A DNA stretch of 64,000 bases from NCBI RefSeq assembly GCF_001672915.1, contig NZ_LZKR01000093.1, positions 54,802-118,801 on the forward strand, read 5' to 3'. The notes below the pieces were generated by a model, which made no database searches, was not told the origin of the DNA, and saw nothing but the letters and a program-made list of their open reading frames with translations. Shown piece after piece: positions 9,852-18,446 of this stretch. Origin of the DNA: Mycobacterium sp. 1245805.9 (GTDB lineage: Bacteria; Actinomycetota; Actinomycetes; Mycobacteriales; Mycobacteriaceae). Both the position numbers and the translations under genes were made by a program. Every line of letters starts with the position of its first letter. Position 1 is the first letter of the stretch.

Positions 9852-12693
9852 CGGAACGGGAATCATCTCGCGCCTGACCGGCCGATGCGCGATCCTGATC
9901 GTCGGCCTGTGGGTCTTGGCGGCGGGTGCCGCCAATCTGGCCGTCCCCCAACTGGAGCGGGTCGTGGAAACCCACGCCCGCACGTTCATGCCCGCCGCCG
10001 CGCCGAGTTCGGTCGCCGCGTCCCGCGCCGCCCAGCTGTTCGGCCAAAAGCCAAGCAACAACTTCGTTTACGTGGTGCTCGAACGCGATCAACGCCTCAC
10101 GCCGCGCGACCGCCAGTTCTATGACGCGTTGACCGCGACCCTCTCCTCCGATCGCGGCCACGTGAACGCGGTCACCGACTTGTGGTCACAGCCCGCCACC
10201 GCCGCCGGCGCCCAGAGTTCCGACGGGCGGGCGGTCAGCCTGATGGTGCGGCTCGCCGGAATGCTCGGCACCTCCCAAGCCCGCGATTCGGTGAACGCCG
10301 TGCGCGGCGAGGTGGCCAAGCTGTCACCGCCGCAAGGCCTGCGCGTCCTCGTCACGGGTCCCGGCGCCACGATCGTCGACGAATTCGCCGCGATCGACCG
10401 GCAGATGCTCACGATCACCGCCGCCACGGTCGGTGTCATCCTGCTGTTGCTGCTGTTGGTGTACCGATCGCCGATCGCCGCGGCGATCCCGCTGATGTCG
10501 GTCGGCATCGCGCTGGCCGTGGGCCGGGCCGTCGCCGCGGCGTTCGGCCAAGCGAATGTCGTTGAGGTGTCGCTGTTCTCGGTGGCGCTCATGGCGGCGA
10601 TGACGCTGGGCGCGGGCACCGACTACGCGATATTCCTCATCGGCCGCTACCACGAGGGCCGGCGACGCGGCGTCGCGCCGACCCAGGCGCTGGCCGAGGC
10701 CTACCGCGCCGTCGCGCCGGTGGTGATCGGATCGGCCCTGACGGTGTCGGTGGCGTTGGGATGCCTGGGCTTCGCGCAGGTGGGGATGTTCCGCAGCGCC
10801 GGGATACCCTGCGCCATCGGGATTCTGGTAACCATGGCCGCCGCGTTGACGCTGACGCCGGCGCTCATGGGCCTGGCGTTGCGCCGCGGGTTCCTCGAAC
10901 CGCGCCCCTCGAGGACGTCGCGGCGCTGGCGACGCGTGGGGGCGGCGGTTGCGCGCTGGCCCGGACCTGTCCTCGTCACCGCGGGTGGGTTGACCCTGCT
11001 GGCGGCGCTGCCGCTGGCCGGCACGCGGGTCGGTTGGAACGAGCCGGCCGCCACCCCGTCCGCCGCGGAATCGAGTCGCGGCTATGCGGCCAGCGACCGG
11101 CACTTCGCGTCCAATTCATTGCTGCCCGACGTCGTCACCATTCAGGCCGACCACGACCTGCGGAACCCGGCGGGGCTGATAGCCGTCGAGCGGATCACGC
11201 GCCAGATCATGGCGATACCCGGTGTGCGCACGGTGCAGTCCGCGAGCCGGCCCGACGGCAGGGTGCCCGACCAGGCGACGTTGACGTATCAGACCGGGGT
11301 GCTCGGCCGTCAGCTCGGGGACACGATCGACTCACTGACCCAACGGCTGAACCGGGTCTCCGAACTCGACAACGCCCTCGCGCAGGCGCAAACCGCGGTG
11401 GACACTCTTGGCAGCGGATTGCGCGGCGGCAGTTCGGGGCTGGCCGACATGTCCGCGGCCGCGGACGACATGCGCAGCGGCATGGACGGCGTGCAACGCA
11501 CCGTCAGCACGGTGTCGGGTTATCTCGACCCACTGCGGGATTTCGTCGCGCGGACTCCGGACTGCGCCGCCAATCCGGTCTGCTCGACCGTGGACCGTGT
11601 GGTCCAACCCGTCGACAGTCTCGTGCAGACCTCGTCGCGGCTCGGCGACGGCGCCGCCAAGCTGACCAGCGGTTCGAATACGGCCGCCAAGGCGATCGCC
11701 GGCCTACCTCAAGCGGTGACATCGATGAAAGACGCTCTGGGACAGGCGCGTTTGGCCACCCGCGACTTGTTGGGCCTGAGCGGGACGATCGGCCCGCAGC
11801 TGCACCAGTTGACCGACTACCTGACTGAGATCGCCACGCAATTTCAGGGCAGCGCCGCATCGGGTTTCTACCTGCCACAGCGAGCGCTGAGCGACCCGCG
11901 GTACGTCGACGTGCTGCACCAACTGACGTCCGCCGACGGTCACGCCACCTACCTGCTGGTCTACGGCGACGGCAACGAATGGGGCGCCGAGGGCGCCGCG
12001 CGGGCCGATCAGGTGCGCACCGCGATCAAGGAGGCGACCAAGGAGGGAACGCTGGCGCCGACGGGTGTGGACCTGGCCGGCGTCGGCCCCGTGACCGCCG
12101 ATCTGCAGCACTTCGTCGCCCGCGACAGCGCGTTGCTCGTGGGCGCGGCACTGGTCCTCATCTTCCTGATCGTCGCGGCGATGCTGCGCAGTCCGGTGGC
12201 CGGGCTGGTCGTCGTCGGCACCGTCGTCGCCTCCTACGCATCGGCGCTCGGCATCAGCGCGCTGATCTGGCAGCGCCTGCTTCATCACGAGTTGCATTGG
12301 GCCGTCGCGCCCATCGCCTTCATCGCGCTGATCGCCGTCGGGGCGGACTACAACCTGCTGCTGGCGTTGCGGATCAAGCAGGAGGCAACCGCGGGAATCA
12401 GAACGGGGATCATTCGCGCGTTCGGCGGTACCGGCGGGGTGGTCACCACCGCGGGCATCGTCTTCGGGCTCACCATGCTTGCGTTGCTGGGCAGCAGCGT
12501 GCTCAGCATTGCGCAGATCGGCACGACGATCGCGGTGGGGTTGATGATGGACACCCTCGTCGTGCGGGCGCTCGTCGTGCCGTCCATCGTCGCGCTGCTG
12601 GGCAGATGGTTCTTCTGGCCGCGCTCCGTCCCGCGTCTCCGGCCCGCGATGAAAGCGCCCGGGCGCCAACTGGTTTCGGCGGGAAGCGCCTAG
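9844..12693 (+). CDS. MmpL-family RND transporter
   Basis: About 949 residues with the duplicated MmpL layout: an N-terminal helix, a periplasmic domain, five membrane helices, a central cytoplasmic break, a second helix and large periplasmic domain, and five more helices. The proton-relay signature GAGTDYAIFLIGRYHEG appears in the first half and GADYNLLLALRIKQE in the second. Family members export lipids or siderophores across the mycobacterial inner membrane. No mmpS gene precedes it. The TTG at 9844 overlaps the upstream gene; the exact start is uncertain because no better initiation codon follows closely. It ends before a strong hairpin. Confidence 0.9.
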   Translation: MLDGTGIISRLTGRCAILIVGLWVLAAGAANLAVPQLERVVETHARTFMPAAAPSSVAASRAAQLFGQKPSNNFVYVVLERDQRLTPRDRQFYDALTATLSSDRGHVNAVTDLWSQPATAAGAQSSDGRAVSLMVRLAGMLGTSQARDSVNAVRGEVAKLSPPQGLRVLVTGPGATIVDEFAAIDRQMLTITAATVGVILLLLLLVYRSPIAAAIPLMSVGIALAVGRAVAAAFGQANVVEVSLFSVALMAAMTLGAGTDYAIFLIGRYHEGRRRGVAPTQALAEAYRAVAPVVIGSALTVSVALGCLGFAQVGMFRSAGIPCAIGILVTMAAALTLTPALMGLALRRGFLEPRPSRTSRRWRRVGAAVARWPGPVLVTAGGLTLLAALPLAGTRVGWNEPAATPSAAESSRGYAASDRHFASNSLLPDVVTIQADHDLRNPAGLIAVERITRQIMAIPGVRTVQSASRPDGRVPDQATLTYQTGVLGRQLGDTIDSLTQRLNRVSELDNALAQAQTAVDTLGSGLRGGSSGLADMSAAADDMRSGMDGVQRTVSTVSGYLDPLRDFVARTPDCAANPVCSTVDRVVQPVDSLVQTSSRLGDGAAKLTSGSNTAAKAIAGLPQAVTSMKDALGQARLATRDLLGLSGTIGPQLHQLTDYLTEIATQFQGSAASGFYLPQRALSDPRYVDVLHQLTSADGHATYLLVYGDGNEWGAEGAARADQVRTAIKEATKEGTLAPTGVDLAGVGPVTADLQHFVARDSALLVGAALVLIFLIVAAMLRSPVAGLVVVGTVVASYASALGISALIWQRLLHHELHWAVAPIAFIALIAVGADYNLLLALRIKQEATAGIRTGIIRAFGGTGGVVTTAGIVFGLTMLALLGSSVLSIAQIGTTIAVGLMMDTLVVRALVVPSIVALLGRWFFWPRSVPRLRPAMKAPGRQLVSAGSA

Positions 12694-12699
12694 CTTTAG

Positions 12700-12727
12700 G
12701 GCGCCGGCACGGGCTTGAGCCGGCGCC
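12700..12727. terminator. GC-rich hairpin between convergent genes
   Basis: GGCGCCGGC at 12700-12708 pairs perfectly with GCCGGCGCC at 12719-12727 around a 10-nt loop. It lies between the MmpL stop (12693) and the convergent VOC gene (end 12744). There is no T-run, as is usual for mycobacterial terminators, so it is called from position and stem strength. Confidence 0.6.
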
Positions 12728-12743
12728 TGATATCAACTCGCGC

Positions 12744-13142
12744 TCAATCGCGGTCGTGGTGGCACACGGCCTCTAGCCTCAGCCCGAACGGGTCGTACCA
12801 AAAGGTGGCGTAATAGTGGCCGGCGTACTGCGGGAAATGCCGCGGGGAATGGATGACCGTGCCGCCGATCCGAAGTACATGGTCGTGCACGGCGTGCACC
12901 GAGGACCGCCGCCGCACCATGAACGCCAGGTGCTGCAGCCCCGTCCGCTCTGCCGAGTAGTCCCCCGGTTGGCTGGACGGATAGAAGAACAGGTACGTGC
13001 CGGGCTTGTTGTCCGCGGGTTTGTAGGCGAATTCGTCGTCCGCATCAAGGAAGGGCTCGAATCCGACCAGGGGCATCAACGCGTCGTAGTAGCGCTTCGC
13101 GGCCGGGAGGTCCGGCACGTTGACACCAAGGTGGCCCAGCAT
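12744..13142 (-). CDS. VOC-superfamily (glyoxalase/bleomycin-resistance fold) protein
   Basis: 132 residues. The N-terminal motif MLGHLGVNVPDLPAAKRYYDAL and the late DPFGLRLEAVC strand are typical of single-module vicinal-oxygen-chelate proteins, with His and Glu positions available as metal ligands (H4, H near LQHLAF, Glu in RLEAV). Such proteins dimerise to form metal sites; reactions range from lyase to dioxygenase. The ATG at 13142 lies 4 bp after the kinase stop codon, so it is probably expressed from the kinase promoter. Substrate unknown. Confidence 0.8.
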   Translation of the reverse strand: MLGHLGVNVPDLPAAKRYYDALMPLVGFEPFLDADDEFAYKPADNKPGTYLFFYPSSQPGDYSAERTGLQHLAFMVRRRSSVHAVHDHVLRIGGTVIHSPRHFPQYAGHYYATFWYDPFGLRLEAVCHHDRD

Positions 13143-13146
13143 CGCG

Positions 13147-14523
13147 TCACCCGGCCGGGCCGCGCCCGTCACCGGCCAGCCGCAGCAGCAGGCGCGTGCC
13201 GCCCAACGGACTGGAATGCAGGGACGCGCTCCCGCCGTGCAATTCGGCCTGCTGCGCGACGAGGGCCAGCCCCAGCCCCGACCCGGAACGCGAGGCGGTC
13301 GATCCGCGGGAGAAGCGTTCGAAGACCGCGGTGCGCTCGTCCTCGGGCACCCCGGTGCCGTTGTCGTCGACGGCGATTTCCACGCCCTCGCCGGAACTGG
13401 TCACGTAGAGCCGGATTTCGGTGGCGCTGCCGTGCTTGACGGCGTTGGCGATGGCGTTGTCGATCACCAGGCGCAGCCCGGTGGGCAGCCCCACCATCAA
13501 CACCGTGGGCGACGGCACCAGCGACACCTGCACATCCGGGTAGACGCGCAGCGCGTCGTGCGCGGCCCGGTCCAGAAGCTCGGTGACGTCGAAGGGGACA
13601 AAGTCGTCGACGGTGGTCAGGTCGCCCTGCGCGAGCCGTTCCAGCGCCGTCAGCGTCGCTTCGATCCGGCTCTGGGTGCGGATGACGTCACCGATCACCT
13701 CCTGGCGTTGTTCCCTCGGTATTTCCAAGGTGGACAACACTTCCAGGTTGGTGCGCATGGCGGTCAGCGGGGTGCGCAGTTCGTGCGACGCAACGGCGGC
13801 GAAGTCGCGCGCCGACTCGAGCGCCGCCTTGGTGCGCTGTTGCTCGTTGCCGATGCGGGCCAGCATGCCTTCGACCGCTTCGGCGATCTCCACGGCCTCG
13901 CGCACGCCCCGAACCTGGACTTCGTCGGGGCTGGATTGAGCGTTGATGGCGCGGGCCTGCTGCGCCAGCAACAGGAACGGGTTGACCATGATCAGCGAGA
14001 TCACCCAGCCGACGAGGATCGTGCCGCCGATGACGCTGCCGCAGATCAGCAACACCCGCATGTGCAGTTCGTTGATCCGGTGTTGGGCCTCGGCCAGCGG
14101 GGCGGCGAGCGCGATCGAGGCGGGGCCCGCGCTGAAGGTACGGACGCGGTACTGCACGCCGTTGATGGTGGTGTTGGCGTATCCGTTCGGGAGCTTCGGC
14201 AAAACGATATCGCCGGGAACGGACACCGTGACATCCCCGATGCGCGCGGTGCGCACCAGGTTGCCGTCCGGAATCGGCCGATCGGGATTGGCGAGCTGCC
14301 CGCTGGTGATCAGCGTGTTGATGTCTCCCAAACTGCTCACCGAATCCAGCCGTCGGTCGAGCTGGCTGTACTGATCGTTGGTGACGCCGATCCACACCCA
14401 GGCGCCCAGAAGGACGACCAGCGTGATCACCGACAGCGCGGCGACGATGAGGATGGTGCGCAGCGAGAGCACCTTCATCGGCAACCGCAGGTGGCGAACC
14501 GGAGGCGTATCGGTCGCCATCAC
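13147..14523 (-). CDS. PrrB-like HAMP sensor histidine kinase without a partner regulator
   Basis: 458 residues: membrane helix ~22-45, extracytoplasmic domain ~46-153, second helix ~155-180, HAMP region, HisKA with ASHELRTPLTAM (His ~247), and an ATPase domain with DNAIANAVKH (N box), DDNGTGVPEDE (G1) and GSGLGLAL (G2). From memory, long stretches from the HAMP region to the C terminus closely match M. tuberculosis PrrB (Rv0902c), including SARDFAAV and FSRGSTAS. Unlike prrAB, no response regulator is adjacent: the upstream gene is a SulP transporter and the downstream one a VOC protein. GTG at 14523 or ATG at 14520 may initiate. Confidence 0.85.
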   Translation of the reverse strand: MMATDTPPVRHLRLPMKVLSLRTILIVAALSVITLVVLLGAWVWIGVTNDQYSQLDRRLDSVSSLGDINTLITSGQLANPDRPIPDGNLVRTARIGDVTVSVPGDIVLPKLPNGYANTTINGVQYRVRTFSAGPASIALAAPLAEAQHRINELHMRVLLICGSVIGGTILVGWVISLIMVNPFLLLAQQARAINAQSSPDEVQVRGVREAVEIAEAVEGMLARIGNEQQRTKAALESARDFAAVASHELRTPLTAMRTNLEVLSTLEIPREQRQEVIGDVIRTQSRIEATLTALERLAQGDLTTVDDFVPFDVTELLDRAAHDALRVYPDVQVSLVPSPTVLMVGLPTGLRLVIDNAIANAVKHGSATEIRLYVTSSGEGVEIAVDDNGTGVPEDERTAVFERFSRGSTASRSGSGLGLALVAQQAELHGGSASLHSSPLGGTRLLLRLAGDGRGPAG

Positions 14524-14668
14524 TCACACCGTCCGCGGCAGCGGCCGAACTTCTCGTGACATCTTGCCTTCCGTCTTGGCCCTGGCTTGACCAACGAGCT
14601 CAGGATATAGGCGCGATGTTTGAGGTTAGCGGTTCACACGCGCGGCGCTACGAGCGGCGGCGCAGCGG

Positions 14669-16255
14669 TCAGCTCCCTTCGGCGGTTGCCGCCTTGGGAT
14701 GGACCAAGGTCAGCTGGACACTGCCGCGTTCTACAGTTGCGGCCGCACCGTCGGACGGGCCGGTCCCGTCCGGCTCACTCACGCCGTGGATCCGCACCGT
14801 GCCGCCGGTGTGCCGATGGTGACGCAGCCAGTCGCTAATCGCCTGGTGCGCGGCGTGATCGAGGTAGTTGGCCGCCACGTTGACGGTCACCTTCGCGCCC
14901 GCCGGCACGGACGCCAGCACCCGGGTGAGTCGGGGCAGGGCGAGAAACGTACATGCGCCCCCGACCTCGATCGTCCATTCGTCACCCACGTGCGCGGCCT
15001 CGACCCTGGCCCGTATCACCCGCCAGCCGGTCAGCGCCACGGCGACCACGAGGCCGATCATGACGCCGTGCAAGAGATTGAGGAAGACCACCGCGAAAGC
15101 GGTGACGATGTAGACGGCGAGATCTCCGGTGCGCCGGGCGGTCTCGATATGCGCCGGCTTGAGCAGCTGGAGTCCAACGACGATGAGCAGGCCGGCCAGC
15201 GCGGCACTCGGAATCTGCTCGACCAGTTCCGCGAACGGGAGCGTGAACAGCAGGATCCACACGCCGTGCATCACCGTCGAGGCCCGGGATTTGGCGCCCG
15301 CGTTGACATTAGCCGCGCTACGCACGATGACACCGCTGACCGGCAGGCCACCGATCGCGCCCGACACGATGTTCGCGGCGCCCTGTCCGATCAGCTCGCG
15401 ATCGAAGTCGGTCCGCGTTCCGTTGTGCATTCTGTCGATCGACACCGCGGTCAGCAGGCTCTGAACGCTGGTGACAAGCGCGACCGTCAGTACACCCACC
15501 GCGACGGCGCCCCAGCCGCCGTCGGGCAATTCCGGCAACTGCAGCGCATCCACGACGGATCCCTCGAGTTCGATCCGGGGCACGTCGAACGGGAAGACCC
15601 GCGAAATGACGGTCACCGCAACGATGGCGACGAGCGCTCCGGGTATGCGGGCGACTTTGGCGGGAGCCCATCGCCATCCGACGAGAATCAGTACCACCAG
15701 CACGCCCAGGATCATGCCGGGTCTGTGCGCGCCGACAACTTGATCCGGAAGTCCGATAACGTTCTGCCAGGCAGTGCTTTTGGATTTTCCGCCCAGCAAC
15801 ACGTGGACCTGTTGAAGTGCGATGGTGATTCCGATTCCGGCCAGCATTGCGTGCACGACGACCGGTGAAATCGCCAGCGCTGACCGCGCAATGCGGCTCA
15901 TCCCCAGCAAGACCTGCACGACACCGGCGGCGACGGTGATCAAACATGTCACCCCCCAACCGAAGTCCGACACCAGGTCGGCGACGATGACGGTGAGCCC
16001 GGCCGCGGGACCGCTCACCTGCAGTGGTGATCCTCCGATGCACCCAGCGACGATCCCTCCGACGATCGCGGCTATCAGACCCGCGAGCACTGGAGCGTTC
16101 GATGCGATGGCGATCCCGAGCGACAGGGGAAGCGCGACCAGGAAAACGACCAGCGACGCAGGCAGGTCGCTGCGAATCACGCAGCCCAGCCGTTCTTTTC
16201 GTGATTCCGCGCCGCGATCGGCCGCTTGCTGAAGGGGTTCTCCAACTTGCTGCAT
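14669..16255 (-). CDS. SulP-family anion transporter (sulfate/bicarbonate type)
   Basis: 528 residues with about 11-12 membrane helices (30-420) and a C-terminal cytoplasmic STAS-like domain (~430-510). The N-terminal region RSDLPASLVVFLVALPLSLGIAIA is the characteristic SulP entry motif, and GLPVSGVIVRSAANVNAGAKSR marks the conserved second-half substrate loop. Mycobacterial relatives such as Rv1707 and Rv3273 are annotated as sulfate or bicarbonate carriers; no carbonic anhydrase is fused or adjacent here. The ATG at 16255 is preceded by a weak AGAAAG. It runs divergently from the TetR/acyl-CoA dehydrogenase genes across a 270-bp region. Confidence 0.88.
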   Translation of the reverse strand: MQQVGEPLQQAADRGAESRKERLGCVIRSDLPASLVVFLVALPLSLGIAIASNAPVLAGLIAAIVGGIVAGCIGGSPLQVSGPAAGLTVIVADLVSDFGWGVTCLITVAAGVVQVLLGMSRIARSALAISPVVVHAMLAGIGITIALQQVHVLLGGKSKSTAWQNVIGLPDQVVGAHRPGMILGVLVVLILVGWRWAPAKVARIPGALVAIVAVTVISRVFPFDVPRIELEGSVVDALQLPELPDGGWGAVAVGVLTVALVTSVQSLLTAVSIDRMHNGTRTDFDRELIGQGAANIVSGAIGGLPVSGVIVRSAANVNAGAKSRASTVMHGVWILLFTLPFAELVEQIPSAALAGLLIVVGLQLLKPAHIETARRTGDLAVYIVTAFAVVFLNLLHGVMIGLVVAVALTGWRVIRARVEAAHVGDEWTIEVGGACTFLALPRLTRVLASVPAGAKVTVNVAANYLDHAAHQAISDWLRHHRHTGGTVRIHGVSEPDGTGPSDGAAATVERGSVQLTLVHPKAATAEGS

Positions 16256-16473
16256 TGCTCACTTTCTCATTAGGTGGCACCTGGGCGTTCCGCGATCTGC
16301 GGCACTCGCGTCGATGTAACACGCTGGGAATCAAGCATTTCCATGACTGCCGGCTATATCGTCGTTCGGCTGAGAATGCCCGGCCCCTGCTGTGAAAAGT
16401 AATTGGGGCGTTCGGACGCGGGCAACCCGACGGGCCCGTCGCATATCGAACGCAAAACTTTTGTCCGCATTCG

Positions 16474-16490
16474 CACCGCCCGAAGCGGTG
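16474..16490. repeat. Short hairpin in the SulP/TetR divergent region
   Basis: CACCGC and GCGGTG form a 6-bp stem around a 5-nt loop in the divergent intergenic region (16256-16526). It could be part of a leader or an operator. Apart from this and the operator at 16527, I see nothing recognisable in the region. Confidence 0.3.
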
Positions 16491-16526
16491 GTTTGTGTGA
16501 AACGTGTAACACCGATGTTGCCCGCG

Positions 16527-16558
16527 GCATAGGTGAGTGAGTACTCTCTCACCTATGC
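16527..16558. promoter_or_regulatory. 32-bp near-perfect palindrome over the tetR start codon
   Basis: The sequence reads GCATAGGTGAGTGAGT on the left and is matched by its reverse complement on the right except for one base pair, giving 15 of 16 symmetric pairs. It contains a possible -10 (TACTCT, 8-13 nt before the ATG at 16555) and covers the ATG itself. This is a classic position for TetR autorepression of a leaderless transcript. GTGAGTGAGT-type half-sites are common for TetR proteins of lipid metabolism. Confidence 0.75.
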
Positions 16559-17172
16559 AATCTTCGGGGCGTGACCGACTGCTGGGCGAAGCGCTGCGGC
16601 TTTTCGCCGACAAGGGTTACGCCGCGACGTCGGTGGCCGACATCCAGCGGGCGTCCGGTCTGGCGCCGGGGTCGGGCGCGCTCTACAAGCACTTCGGCTC
16701 CAAGCGGGAGCTGCTGGAGGCCGCCGTCGCGCACCGCATCGACAGCATCGTGGCGGCCCGCGAGCAGTACGACGCCGGGGAGCCCGGCAGCTTCGAGCAG
16801 GCGGTGCGAACCGCGGGGCAGTTGATCTGGAGCAACCTCAAGGACAGTGAGGATTTGCTCAAGGTCATGCTGCGCGAACCTGACGAGCTTGGCGATCTCG
16901 GCGAGAAGACCTGGCAGGTCATCACCGACAACGCCTATCAGCGGTTCGCCGACGAACTGGCCGCGTTGAATCGCTCGGGCCGCACCGAGATACCCGATCC
17001 CGCGGCGATCGCGGCCGTGGCGATCGGGTCGCTGTCTTACGCCGCGACGTTGCAGTCGCTGACCGGCCGCCTGCCCGGCAACATCGCCGAAGACCGCTAC
17101 ATCGAGGCATGGGTGAACCAGACGCTCAGCGTCCTCAGGCAATACCGCAAGCCGGAAAACCCGAAAAGCTGA
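16555..17172 (+). CDS. TetR-family regulator of the adjacent acyl-CoA dehydrogenase
   Basis: 205 residues. The N-terminal helix-turn-helix is clear (DRLLGEALRLFADKGYAATSVADIQRASGLAPGSGALYKHFGSKREL), followed by a helical effector domain of about 150 residues. The ATG at 16555 is chosen because a -10-like TACTCT lies just upstream and no ribosome site precedes it; a GTG at 16537 would lie inside the operator. The acyl-CoA dehydrogenase begins 30 bp downstream, so the protein probably controls its own operon in response to an acyl-CoA or fatty acid, which is inference. Confidence 0.88.
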   Translation: MQSSGRDRLLGEALRLFADKGYAATSVADIQRASGLAPGSGALYKHFGSKRELLEAAVAHRIDSIVAAREQYDAGEPGSFEQAVRTAGQLIWSNLKDSEDLLKVMLREPDELGDLGEKTWQVITDNAYQRFADELAALNRSGRTEIPDPAAIAAVAIGSLSYAATLQSLTGRLPGNIAEDRYIEAWVNQTLSVLRQYRKPENPKS

Positions 17173-17202
17173 AGTCCACCAATCTATTTCAGGAGTCATC
17201 CC

Positions 17203-18414
17203 GTGACATTTTCATTGCAATTGAGCGACGACGTGATCGAGGTGCGCGATTGGGTGCACAAGTTCGCGGCCGAGGTAATCCGCCCCGCCGCATCGGAATG
17301 GGACGAGCGGGAGGAAACCCCGTGGCCCGTGATCCAGGAGGCCGCGAAGGTCGGCCTGTACTCCCCGGACTTCTTCGCCCAGCAGGCGGCCGAGCCGAGC
17401 GGGCTGGGATTTCTCACCACGTTCGAGGAGATGTTCTGGGGTGACGCCGGCATCGCGCTGTCCATCCTGGGCACCGGTCTGGCCGCGGCGGCGTTGGCGG
17501 GCAACGGAACTCCGGAACAGCTGGGCCGCTGGCTGCCCGAGATGTTCGGTACGCCCGACGAACCCAAACTCGGCGCGTTCTGCTCCTCGGAGCCCGACGC
17601 GGGCTCGGACGTCGGCGCCATCCGCACCCGCGCACGCTACGACGAGGCGGCCGGCGAATGGGTGCTCAACGGCACCAAGACGTGGGCGACCAACGGCGGC
17701 ATCGCCAACGTGCACATCGTGGTGGCCTCGGTCTATCCCGAGCTCGGCACCCGCGGCCAGGCCACGTTCGTCATCCCGCCGGATACCCCCGGCCTGTCGC
17801 AGGGGCAGAAATTCAAGAAGCACGGGATCCGTGCGTCGCATACCGCCGAAGTGGTGCTGGACAACGTCCGGCTGCCCGAGGACACGATTCTCGGCGGACG
17901 GGAGAAGTTCGAGGAGCGCATCGCGCGGGTCAAGTCCGGCGCCTCGTCGCGCGGACAGGCCGCGATGAAGACCTTCGAGCGCACCCGGCCCACGGTCGGC
18001 GCGATGGCGGTCGGGGTGGCCCGGGCCGCCTACGAATATGCGCTCGAATACGCCTGCCAGCGCGAGCAATTCGGCCGCAAGATCGGTGAGTTCCAGGCGA
18101 TCGCGTTCAAGTTGGCGGACATGAAGAGCCGCATCGACGCGGCGCGGATGCTGGTGTGGCGGGCCGGATGGATGGCGCGCAACAACCAGAGCTTCGACTC
18201 GGCGGAGGGCTCGATGGCCAAGCTGGTGGCCAGCGAGACCGCGGTCTACGTCACCGACGAGGCCATCCAGATCCTGGGCGGCAACGGCTACACCCGCGAC
18301 TACCCCGTGGAGCGGATGCACCGCGACGCCAAGATCTTCACCATCTTCGAGGGAACGAGCGAGATTCAGCGCCTGGTCATTTCGCGGGCGGTCACCGGCC
18401 TACAGATTCGTTAG
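17203..18414 (+). CDS. Acyl-CoA dehydrogenase
   Basis: 403 residues with the standard three-part ACAD fold. The FAD/substrate segment [18 protein letters not shown] (~125-145), the [17 protein letters not shown] segment and the C-terminal [14 protein letters not shown] motif, which contains the usual catalytic Glu, are all present. It should catalyse alpha,beta-dehydrogenation of an acyl-CoA in fatty acid or side-chain beta-oxidation, passing electrons to ETF. The GTG start has AGGAG about 8 nt upstream. It follows the TetR gene and is likely under the palindrome at 16527. Confidence 0.92.
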   Translation: MTFSLQLSDDVIEVRDWVHKFAAEVIRPAASEWDEREETPWPVIQEAAKVGLYSPDFFAQQAAEPSGLGFLTTFEEMFWGDAGIALSILGTGLAAAALAGNGTPEQLGRWLPEMFGTPDEPKLGAFCSSEPDAGSDVGAIRTRARYDEAAGEWVLNGTKTWATNGGIANVHIVVASVYPELGTRGQATFVIPPDTPGLSQGQKFKKHGIRASHTAEVVLDNVRLPEDTILGGREKFEERIARVKSGASSRGQAAMKTFERTRPTVGAMAVGVARAAYEYALEYACQREQFGRKIGEFQAIAFKLADMKSRIDAARMLVWRAGWMARNNQSFDSAEGSMAKLVASETAVYVTDEAIQILGGNGYTRDYPVERMHRDAKIFTIFEGTSEIQRLVISRAVTGLQIR

Positions 18415-18446
18415 GACTTCGCCGTCGGCTGCGACATGATGGCGGC

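Noticed and set aside
16331..16552. 73-codon minus-strand frame upstream of the SulP gene
   Set aside because: It covers the TetR operator, has no ribosome site and no recognisable features.
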